A stretch of 27,416 nt of DNA from Gammaproteobacteria bacterium (GTDB taxonomy: Bacteria > Pseudomonadota > Gammaproteobacteria > Pseudomonadales > Cellvibrionaceae). The stretch lies in NCBI GenBank assembly GCA_021151625.1, contig JAGKWY010000041.1, positions 1 through 27,416 on the forward strand, written 5' to 3'. Positions 17,684 through 24,562 of the stretch are shown one piece after another; positions within the stretch are counted from its first letter, which is position 1, and each line of letters begins with the position of its first letter. The notes under the pieces were generated by a model that was given only the letters and a program-made list of their open reading frames with translations, had not been told where the DNA came from and ran no database searches. The position numbers were made by a program, and so were the translations under genes.

Positions 17684-18265
17684 ATGAAACATATTTCGCA
17701 AGGTTTGCCTGATCACTATACGATGCTGGTTAATGGAAGCCAGTATGGATTGCGGGCGTTGAGTTATCCAGCGGACCTTCCGCTTGTGCATCGCTGGATG
17801 AATACCCCTCACGTCATCCATCAATGGCAAATGAACAAGCCCCTGAATGAATTGGCGACCTTTCTGGAGAAAATGATCGTGGATGATCATCAACGACTCT
17901 ATCTAATTTTACTGGATGAAACCCCCGTTGGTTATTTGGAAGTCTATGAGTGTCACCGGGACCGGCTGGCCAGATATTATGAGTCATCGATGGATGATAT
18001 GGGGTGGCATCTGTTGTTTGGTGAAACCTGGTTTGAGGGGCATGGGCACTTGCGTTCGGTGCTCGCCATGATTAATCAATTTATTTTTGACGCCCTGCCG
18101 AACACCAGCCGAATTTTGTTTGAGCCGGATAGCAGTGTTACGGCGTTCAAACGGGTAGCTGGTGACCTTGCGTACACAGATGCAGGGCGGTTGGCCTTTC
18201 CGGAAAAAGACGCGACCTTATATATCTGTGAGCGGGAAAGATATTTTTCAGCCAAATCTAAATAA
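17684..18265 (+). CDS. N-hydroxylysine/N-hydroxy-diamine acetyltransferase (IucB/RhbD type)
   Basis: This is a GNAT-fold acyltransferase of 193 residues (ATG at 17684). It carries the marks of the siderophore acetyltransferase family: LPLVHRWMNTPHVIHQW (about residues 31-47), PVGYLEVYECHRDRLARYY, then MGWHLLFGE and the late EPDSSV element that builds the acetyl-CoA site. Family members acetylate the hydroxylamine made by an IucD-type enzyme to give a hydroxamate, which fits its place 44 bases after the N-hydroxylase. No clear Shine-Dalgarno is present; the start is preceded by two long T-runs. A TTG at 17672 would add four residues. It resembles aerobactin IucB and, by context, fimsbactin FbsK. 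Confidence 0.88.
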   Translation: MKHISQGLPDHYTMLVNGSQYGLRALSYPADLPLVHRWMNTPHVIHQWQMNKPLNELATFLEKMIVDDHQRLYLILLDETPVGYLEVYECHRDRLARYYESSMDDMGWHLLFGETWFEGHGHLRSVLAMINQFIFDALPNTSRILFEPDSSVTAFKRVAGDLAYTDAGRLAFPEKDATLYICERERYFSAKSK

Positions 18266-18295
18266 TCGTTTCATAATCCGGGGAATTTAATTTTT

Positions 18296-19633
18296 ATGAA
18301 ATTGTTTGCAAATGCTTATGCGGCTATTTTGAAACTGGCGCTACCGCTGATCTTCATTCAGCTGTGCCAGGCCACACTGGGATTGGTTGATACCCTGATT
18401 GCCGGGCGTTATAGCTCTATTGATTTGGCTGCTGTTGGCCTTGGCAGCAACTTATGGACCCCGGTATTTATTTTATTTACCGGGGTGCTCTATGTGTTGG
18501 TGCCAAAGTTTGCGCGTGCGTTTGCGTTGGGGCAAGACGGTCAGGTTGCTAATTTATTCTGGCGTGGCCATCAATTGGGTATAGGTCTGTCGATATTTGG
18601 ATTTTTACTCATTAACCTTTTTGCCTGGTTGTGTCCGGTATTGATACCCGATGCGCAAGTTGCAGAAATTAGTAAAAATTATTTGCATTACATTGCCCTG
18701 GGGGTACCCGGCTTAGTGTATTTGTTGTTGTTTCGTTTTGTTTGTGAGGGCGGCAGTAAATTATTTCCGGTGATGGCTACTTCCGTGCTATTGCTGATTT
18801 TTAACTCGTTATTGAATGTAATTTTTGTGTATGGTTGGGGACCATTTGAACCCATGGGTGGGGCCGGGTGCGGGTTGGCAACAACGATTGCTATTTATGT
18901 AACCCTTTTCTGTACCCGTTGGCTCACGCGACGCACAGTAGTACAAATAAATAGTGCGCCGAATTTTCACGAGGCATCACCAGAGTTACCGGCCAATGCT
19001 GTGCGCTTATTACTGGAAGGTTTGCCGATTGGTATTGCGTTGGTGGTAGAAGTGTTGGCCATTGTTACCCTGGCATTTTTTGCTGCGTCACTGGGCGTGG
19101 AAGTGGTGGCGGCCCATCAGATAGCTATCAATATTGCGATGGTGTGTTTTATGGTTCCAGTTGCATTGGCTAATGCGACAACGATTCGGATCGCGCATTT
19201 TCGCGCGCAAAATGATGTGCGTAACAAGCGCTACACAGGCTGGGCTGCTATGTCCCTGGCGATCATTTATGGTGTAGGTATTGGCGGGTTATTAGTGTTG
19301 TTGGGCCAGCCGATTGTGAACGCCTTCAGTACGGATCAACAGGTGTTAATTATTACTGCCGGGCTGATTGTGTATGTCGCGCTATTTCAATTATTTGATG
19401 CAATACAAATTGTGGCATCCGGTATTTTGCGCGGTGTTGAGCAATTCACTAAACCGATGCTGGTTATGCTGTTGGTTTATTGGGTATTGGTTGTTCCTGT
19501 CAGCTACGCGGTGGGCATCAAGGGCTGGGGTATTTCTGCGGGCGGCATTGATGTCATTTGGTTGATTCTGGCGTTGGGTCTAGGTGGCGCGGCACTGATT
19601 CTGACTCAGCTTAGTCGCGTTCATTTACGCTGA
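18296..19633 (+). CDS. MATE-family efflux transporter (probable siderophore exporter)
   Basis: This 445-residue integral membrane protein has about 12 predicted helices in two related halves, typical of NorM/DinF-type Na+- or H+-coupled exporters. Family features include LALPLIFIQLCQATLGLVDT at the start, the VAAHQIAINIA segment at mid-protein and the LFDAIQIVASGILRG segment in the second half. It follows the acetyltransferase at 30 bases, at the end of the biosynthetic run, so export of the siderophore or a precursor is the natural guess. Siderophore clusters more often use MFS (EntS) or ABC exporters. Its last nine bases overlap the end of the convergent AraC gene. Confidence 0.9.
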   Translation: MKLFANAYAAILKLALPLIFIQLCQATLGLVDTLIAGRYSSIDLAAVGLGSNLWTPVFILFTGVLYVLVPKFARAFALGQDGQVANLFWRGHQLGIGLSIFGFLLINLFAWLCPVLIPDAQVAEISKNYLHYIALGVPGLVYLLLFRFVCEGGSKLFPVMATSVLLLIFNSLLNVIFVYGWGPFEPMGGAGCGLATTIAIYVTLFCTRWLTRRTVVQINSAPNFHEASPELPANAVRLLLEGLPIGIALVVEVLAIVTLAFFAASLGVEVVAAHQIAINIAMVCFMVPVALANATTIRIAHFRAQNDVRNKRYTGWAAMSLAIIYGVGIGGLLVLLGQPIVNAFSTDQQVLIITAGLIVYVALFQLFDAIQIVASGILRGVEQFTKPMLVMLLVYWVLVVPVSYAVGIKGWGISAGGIDVIWLILALGLGGAALILTQLSRVHLR

Positions 19634-20533
19634 TTCAGTAAGTGGGAGCGAGACAAACGAGCGCTGGTTGCCAAGCTTCCACTCGATTGGTGTACAACCT
19701 ATCCAGCGGCGAAACGCTGCCGAGAACTTGGCCGGGTTTGCATATCCCACAGAGGCAGCCGTCTCTGTTACTGACATATTGGATAGCAGTAATGCTTTGG
19801 CTCGGTCCATTCGTTGTGCGGTCAGGTACTGGAATGGGGTATAGCCTGTCTGCTGTTTAAACAGCCGGGTAAAAGTGCGCGTATCTATATCTGCCTCGCG
19901 CGCCAGTTCTGCAACACGCAAATCTTCATCCAGGCGCTGGTTGATTATGTCCAGCACCGGGTTGAGGCGATGGGTAGCTCTACTTGGCCCAGGTGCGGTT
20001 TTAGCCTGCGTTTTGGCTTTTGACGCAATCCTGTGCAGGACTAATGACAGTCCATGATCAAAAAATGCAGACGCTGCGCCATGGGCTTCTGCCTCTTGCA
20101 CGAGTGCCAGCATCACCGTGGAAATTAGCTCGTCATCCATTAAATGATTCGCTGCATTTTGCAGTTCTTCGATAGAAATGTTGTCGCTATGGCAGGCAGG
20201 AACCTCATTGAGGTTGAACGCAATCGCCAGCATATTCATTTCAGGCGAAATTCCTTCTGCTGCCGGACCTGGCATTGCAAGCCCGATACGCCCCGGTTGC
20301 CACACATCATCCATATCCACCTGATCATTGAGCTTACGTGTGCGTCCGCCTCCACCAATACACAGGCCCAATACGGCGTAAGGCTGGGCTTGGCCAACAC
20401 CTGTAAAGGCATCAAATTTCGCTTGGCTAACCACAATAGAGCCTGACGGATTCGAGATAAGGCGATTTGGGCCTGGTCCCAGTTCGGCAAGCCGCACAAA
20501 TAACTGATTGCGGTGAGTGATCCAATTCGCCAT
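19625..20533 (-). CDS. AraC-family regulator divergent from the TonB receptor
   Basis: This regulator has about 302 residues. The N-terminal 190 residues are a cupin-like effector domain, and the C-terminus has two HTHs (RVAELAREADIDTRTFTRLF and SVTETAASVGYANPAKFSAAF) ending in FRRWIGCTPIEWK. The start chosen is the ATG at 20533 because AGGA lies seven bases upstream. A longer frame from a TTG at 20587 would add 18 residues rich in charged amino acids and has no such site. It is transcribed away from the receptor gene and probably controls it; the effector may be the ferric siderophore or another signal. The 3' end overlaps the MATE gene by nine bases in convergent orientation. Confidence 0.88.
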   Translation of the reverse strand: MANWITHRNQLFVRLAELGPGPNRLISNPSGSIVVSQAKFDAFTGVGQAQPYAVLGLCIGGGGRTRKLNDQVDMDDVWQPGRIGLAMPGPAAEGISPEMNMLAIAFNLNEVPACHSDNISIEELQNAANHLMDDELISTVMLALVQEAEAHGAASAFFDHGLSLVLHRIASKAKTQAKTAPGPSRATHRLNPVLDIINQRLDEDLRVAELAREADIDTRTFTRLFKQQTGYTPFQYLTAQRMDRAKALLLSNMSVTETAASVGYANPAKFSAAFRRWIGCTPIEWKLGNQRSFVSLPLTESA

Positions 20534-20611
20534 TGCGGATTCCTGTCGTTTTTGGATTGGTCGATTGTCTTTTTTGGAGTGGTGCAAATATTAAGCGACA
20601 GTACAATATAT

Positions 20612-20630
20612 GAGAATTGTTTTCAATTGA
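20612..20630 (+). promoter_or_regulatory. Candidate Fur/AraC operator between the divergent regulator and receptor genes
   Basis: GAGAATTGTTTTCAATTGA contains the perfect inverted repeat AATTG-TTTT-CAATT and shares about 10 of 19 positions with the Fur consensus. It lies 37 bases before the receptor start and about 80 before the regulator start, a natural place to control both. The match is weak, so an operator for the AraC protein is an equal alternative. Confidence 0.4.
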
Positions 20631-20655
20631 GACTTTTTAACTTTATTAATGGGCT

Positions 20656-20660
20656 GGAGG
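20656..20660 (+). promoter_or_regulatory. Shine-Dalgarno GGAGG that sets a GTG start for the receptor
   Basis: GGAGG lies six bases before a GTG at 20667. An in-frame ATG at 20649 precedes this site and has no good ribosome site of its own. Starting at GTG gives a clean signal peptide, so GTG is preferred. Confidence 0.75.
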
Positions 20661-20666
20661 CATAAC

Positions 20667-22700
20667 GTGAGTGTGAAGCAGAGTAACAAACCGGGTATCC
20701 AATATTTATTGTCATTCACGCTTGCGACTATGTGTTCGGCGGCATTGGCTAGGGAAGAGGCGCCGAAAATCGAGGAAATCACTGTTGTTGGGGAAAAAAC
20801 CAGCCGCACTTTGCGGGAAACGGCCTCCAGTGTTGTCGCCGTTACCGGGGATGAGTTAAACAGTATGCCGGCCGTATTTTCTACCGGAAACCTGCTCGAT
20901 CAGATTCCTAATATTGTTACTGTGGAGCCAGGGAATGATGCGCCAGCGGTTCGTGGCGTTGATGGGACCGGCCCTGCATCGGGTGCCAATGCCTTTTTTG
21001 CCGGCACCCGGCCGCGCCTGAATTATCAAATTGATGGCCGTACCCTGGGCTTTAACGAGGCGCTGTTCCAGGATTCCAGTCTGTGGGATGTTAGCCAGGT
21101 AGAGGTATACCGCGGTCCGCAAAGTACGTTGCAGGGGCGCAACTCCATTGCGGGTGTGATAGTGATCAAGACTGCTGACCCAACGTTTGATTGGCAAGGC
21201 AAAGCGCGCGCAATTGGCGGCGAGCAGTCCCATCGCGTGGGCTCTTTGGCTGTTTCAGGCCCCCTGGTGGATGACTTGTTAGCCTTCCGTCTCTCGGGCG
21301 ATTACCAAACCAGCGACTCTGCCGTGAAATACACCCCTTACGCGCAGGAAGATGATCCTGGCCTGTATGAATCCAAAACGGTGCAAGGCAAGCTGTTATA
21401 TACACCGACCCCGGATATTCGCTCGTTACTGACTTTCGGTGTTTTTGATGGTACGGCCCCGCAATCCGAGCGTGTCATAAGACCGTTTGAAGACCGTATC
21501 GCCCAGTTTCCGATGCACCCGACTTTCCATTCCGAGAACAAATACGGCATCTGGGATACCCGCTGGACCCTGTCTGATCTTGCCGCGGTGGAGTTAAACC
21601 TTTCAACGACTGATTTCCATACCGACCGCCACGCGCTTACCGGCCAGGGAAACCTGAAGATTGATGGCGATGAGTTTGTCGTGCAACCGCTGCTGCGTTT
21701 GGGGCAGGCAGATGCTGCGCTTTCCGGGTTTGTAGGGGCTTATATTTTCCGCACGGATCAGGATGAGTATATCGACCTGTTTGGCGGCGGCACTTTTGTG
21801 GATGAAACAGATAACAACGCCATCTTCGGTGAAGGGACCTGGCAGGTTAACGAGGCCGTTGATCTAACAGTAGGATTCCGCTACGAAGAGGAGGACCGAT
21901 ATCGGGTTGGTGGGGCAGGGCCATTAAAGATTAACTTCGAAGATAAGTATCAGGAGTTCCTGCCTAAATCTACCCTGACCTGGCATACCAGCAGTGACTG
22001 GACCCTCGGCCTGACCGCCGGGCGTGGTTACAACGGAGGTGGTGCCGGCATTACTTTCAGCCCGCCTTTTGTCGCCTATAGCTATGACCCGGAATTTGTC
22101 TGGAACTATGAAGGTTTTGCTCGTACCCAGTTGTTGGATGGACGTATGGGCCTAACTGCAAACTTGTTTTATAACAAGTTTGAGGACATGCAGCTGCCGT
22201 TTAATCTGGCGGCTAACTCCAGTGTTATTCGCAATGCAGAGCGTGCGACTACTTATGGTTTGGAGGCTGGTGTTGATTACAGCTTTGCCTCTGCGGGTAA
22301 CCAGGTGTTCCTGAATGCCGGGTTGTTGCAAACTGAGGTGGATCGCTATAACGACCCAACAGTGCAGGGCAATGATCTGCCGCGTGCACCAGCCTACTCA
22401 CTGGATGCAGGGTTTACCCTGTCGCCGATTGAGAAGCTGGAGTTCACTGCCAATGTGCGTTATTCCGATGCTTACTACTCGGATGCATCCAATACCCCAC
22501 GCGGCAAGATCGACCCATACTCGGTGGTCAATGCCCAGTTGGCTTACACCTGGACCAACACACGCTTCTTTGTGTCAGTTAGAAACCTGCTCGACAGCGA
22601 TGATGAGGTTTCCGTCCTTACCGGCGCTACGCCGGCTGGTGATGGTGCAACGCTGGTGCAGCCGCGCAGGGTTTTGGCGGGTATTGAGGTAGGGTTTTAA
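20667..22700 (+). CDS. TonB-dependent siderophore receptor
   Basis: This outer-membrane receptor has about 677 residues from the GTG at 20667. The signal peptide has a hydrophobic core LLSFTLATMCSAALA, with cleavage probably before REEAPK. A TonB box follows (EEITVVGE), then the plug domain with LLDQIPNIVTVEP, AVRGVDG and VEVYRGPQSTLQGRNSIAGVI, then the beta-barrel with paired aromatic strands. The last residue is Phe (IEVGF), the signal for barrel assembly. It resembles the FyuA/yersiniabactin-type receptor group more than the catecholate FepA group, by eye. It heads an operon with the PepSY and small membrane genes. It is the best candidate for re-import of the product made to its left, although the spacing and an independent regulator mean it could serve a foreign siderophore. 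Confidence 0.9.
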   Translation: MSVKQSNKPGIQYLLSFTLATMCSAALAREEAPKIEEITVVGEKTSRTLRETASSVVAVTGDELNSMPAVFSTGNLLDQIPNIVTVEPGNDAPAVRGVDGTGPASGANAFFAGTRPRLNYQIDGRTLGFNEALFQDSSLWDVSQVEVYRGPQSTLQGRNSIAGVIVIKTADPTFDWQGKARAIGGEQSHRVGSLAVSGPLVDDLLAFRLSGDYQTSDSAVKYTPYAQEDDPGLYESKTVQGKLLYTPTPDIRSLLTFGVFDGTAPQSERVIRPFEDRIAQFPMHPTFHSENKYGIWDTRWTLSDLAAVELNLSTTDFHTDRHALTGQGNLKIDGDEFVVQPLLRLGQADAALSGFVGAYIFRTDQDEYIDLFGGGTFVDETDNNAIFGEGTWQVNEAVDLTVGFRYEEEDRYRVGGAGPLKINFEDKYQEFLPKSTLTWHTSSDWTLGLTAGRGYNGGGAGITFSPPFVAYSYDPEFVWNYEGFARTQLLDGRMGLTANLFYNKFEDMQLPFNLAANSSVIRNAERATTYGLEAGVDYSFASAGNQVFLNAGLLQTEVDRYNDPTVQGNDLPRAPAYSLDAGFTLSPIEKLEFTANVRYSDAYYSDASNTPRGKIDPYSVVNAQLAYTWTNTRFFVSVRNLLDSDDEVSVLTGATPAGDGATLVQPRRVLAGIEVGF

Positions 22701-22705
22701 CGTCT

Positions 22706-23869
22706 ATGGCTAACTCGCGCAGTTCGGTTCGCACCTGGTATCTTGTCCATAAATGGTCAAGCCTTATCTGTATGCTATTTATGTTGATGCTATGTGTGAC
22801 GGGGCTGCCGCTGATTTTCCACACAGAAATCGATGAGTTAACCCGGCCTGCGCAATTATCTACCGATGTTGACCCCAACGCGCGTGCCAGTCTGGATCAT
22901 ATAGTTCAGCAGGCCCGCGCGGAAAAGCCGGGTTGGTCACTGATCTTTCTGGCCTGGAATGAAGATGTCCCTATTGTGAGGGCCATTCTTGGTCCGACCA
23001 TGAAAGCGGGTGAGGGCGAAGCCCATATCATTTCCTATGATACGCGCACCGGTGAAAGGATAATGACTCCCCCCTCCAACGAAGGCGTGATGTACTTTAT
23101 CCTCGATTTACATGGCAGCATGCTGATGGGATTGCCCGGGGCTTTGTTTCTCGGTTTTATGGGGCTGTTGCTGGTGGTGTCGGTGGTGTCTGGCATAGTC
23201 GTCTACGCCCCGTTTATGCGTAAACTGGCTTTTTCTACGGTGCGCAGGGAGCGCGGGCCAAGGCCTAAATGGCTGGATATCCACAATGTGACCGGCATAG
23301 TCACAGTGGTCTGGATTCTGGTGGTCAGTATCAGCGGTATTATCCTGACACTGGTTACCCCCATTACGGCCGTGTGGCAGCGCGATCAACTGGCGACTAT
23401 CGCCGCGCCCTATCGCGGTATGCCGGCGGTGGAGCATCCGGTGTCGCTGGATTCGGCGATAGAGACTGTCTACCGGGAGGTCCCCGATGCAGATGTCTCC
23501 TTTGTGTCATTTCCCGGCAGCCCATTCGGTACTCCTCATCATTTTACTGTGGCGCTGCGCGGCGATACTCCATTGACCAAACGCTTGATTACTCTGGCTA
23601 TGATCGATGCTGAAACGGCCGAGCTAAGCACTTTGGAAAAAACGCCCTGGTACCTCACAGTGGTAAACCTGTCTGTGCCCTTGCACTTCGGTGATTACGG
23701 CAGCTGGCCACTGAAAATTATCTGGGCATTGCTCGATATAGCCGCCATTTTGACCCTCGGCTCAGGTATTTACCTATGGTTGAAGCGATCACCGGCGCGT
23801 TTGGATAATCTGGTAAAAACTCATACCCCACAGAATGCAGGCCTACCCATTGAGGAGATGAAGCGATGA
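22706..23869 (+). CDS. PepSY-associated inner-membrane protein, probable ferric-siderophore reductase type
   Basis: This 387-residue membrane protein of the PepSY_TM (PiuB/FoxB-like) family has four main helices: near residue 20-40 (HKWSSLICMLFMLMLCVTG), about 138-168, about 195-220 and about 335-360. A large periplasmic section lies between the last two. Conserved His residues (HKW, DLHGS, DIHNVTG, PLHFGDYG) are placed as in family members thought to bind heme and reduce ferric siderophores at the inner membrane. It starts five bases after the receptor stop and is surely co-transcribed. The enzymatic role is known only for a few family members, so it is inferred here. Confidence 0.85.
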   Translation: MANSRSSVRTWYLVHKWSSLICMLFMLMLCVTGLPLIFHTEIDELTRPAQLSTDVDPNARASLDHIVQQARAEKPGWSLIFLAWNEDVPIVRAILGPTMKAGEGEAHIISYDTRTGERIMTPPSNEGVMYFILDLHGSMLMGLPGALFLGFMGLLLVVSVVSGIVVYAPFMRKLAFSTVRRERGPRPKWLDIHNVTGIVTVVWILVVSISGIILTLVTPITAVWQRDQLATIAAPYRGMPAVEHPVSLDSAIETVYREVPDADVSFVSFPGSPFGTPHHFTVALRGDTPLTKRLITLAMIDAETAELSTLEKTPWYLTVVNLSVPLHFGDYGSWPLKIIWALLDIAAILTLGSGIYLWLKRSPARLDNLVKTHTPQNAGLPIEEMKR

Positions 23870-24150
23870 CAGTATTGAAGAGCAAGCGAGTCAGAACCAC
23901 AGGTGAGATTTTTTTCTGGCCATTGATCATCAACGTCATTTGCCTGGTTGGTGTACTTGCCGCACTTATTGGTGATGGTTGGTGGGATATTATGTCCTGG
24001 CTGACACTCGGTGTACCGGCAGTATGGTTATTACTGATAGTTACCCCTTGGCCAAACCAGTTTTTTGCGTGGGCAGGTGGTTTGTCTTCCCGGCCCAAAT
24101 CAACCTGGGATACGGCAGAGTTTAAAAAGCGCGATTTGCCGGACGCATAG
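23866..24150 (+). CDS. Small two-helix membrane protein of the receptor operon
   Basis: This 94-residue protein has two predicted transmembrane helices (about residues 15-37 and 42-62), a basic N-terminus and a soluble polar tail. The start overlaps the PepSY stop by four bases (ATGA) and has GAGGAG eight bases upstream, so translation is coupled. I do not recognise a named family. Such small membrane partners often follow PepSY siderophore genes and may be accessory subunits. The operon ends at the terminator about 50 bases downstream. Confidence 0.75.
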   Translation: MTVLKSKRVRTTGEIFFWPLIINVICLVGVLAALIGDGWWDIMSWLTLGVPAVWLLLIVTPWPNQFFAWAGGLSSRPKSTWDTAEFKKRDLPDA

Positions 24151-24199
24151 CGCCGCTAGAAAGGCTTGCCAGAATCGATTGGCAAACATAAGCACATAA

Positions 24200-24224
24200 A
24201 AAAGGGCGCAGTTTGCGCCCTTTT
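24200..24224. terminator. Bidirectional Rho-independent terminator
   Basis: A perfect 11-base stem (AAAAGGGCGCA with TGCGCCCTTTT) encloses the 3-base loop GTT. It has T-runs when read on either strand. It ends the receptor operon on the + strand and the 38-codon ORF at 24262-24378 on the - strand. Confidence 0.9.
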
Positions 24225-24261
24225 CTTGCTTTGCCTGAGTTAATGGCTAAAGGCATCACCG

Positions 24262-24378
24262 CTAGAATTCGCGATGTGCATGATCGGCTTGTTTGGCCTT
24301 TTTCAGTTGATGTTTTTCTTTGGCAGTGCGAGTTGCCGGTTTTTTACTTTCTTTGCGTTTGTCTTGAGATTTGCTCAT
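24262..24378 (-). CDS. Small highly basic protein, 38 residues
   Basis: This short ORF on the - strand has an ideal ribosome site: GGAGGT at 24386-24391, seven bases before the ATG. It ends in TAG at 24262 and reaches the bidirectional terminator about 40 bases further on. The product starts MSKSQDKRKESKKPATRT and is almost wholly Lys, Arg, Gln, Ala and Ser with a few His, with no hydrophobic core. It is probably disordered or a nucleic-acid-binding micro-protein. Similar short Lys-rich MSKS...KKP proteins occur in pseudomonads as I recall, with no known role. I judge it real from the ribosome site, strand and terminator fit. Confidence 0.7.
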   Translation of the reverse strand: MSKSQDKRKESKKPATRTAKEKHQLKKAKQADHAHREF

Positions 24379-24562
24379 CTTGCTCACCTCCAGTGCATAA
24401 AGTGGGTACCGCCTTTTAAGCCTAGGCGCTATCGCGCTATTTGCCAGAGGCCTGGCGTTAAAGTTTCATTCCCCAGCTGCATGTAAATCTACCAACAGTT
24501 ACAATTTGGCGTTTGGCATTCACTGCCATACCAAACAGTTCTATTGCATTGCAGGGAAACGA

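Noticed and set aside
16323..18265. Anguibactin/acinetobactin-type N-hydroxyhistamine pathway
   Set aside because: No histidine decarboxylase is present, and an IucB-type acetyltransferase follows, which those pathways do not need.
20534..20587. 18-residue N-terminal extension of the divergent AraC protein from a TTG
   Set aside because: No ribosome site, and the ATG at 20533 has AGGA at the right spacing.
20649..22700. Long antisense open frames across the receptor, NRPS and PepSY genes
   Set aside because: They are shadows of strongly coding genes on the + strand, without ribosome sites or recognisable products.
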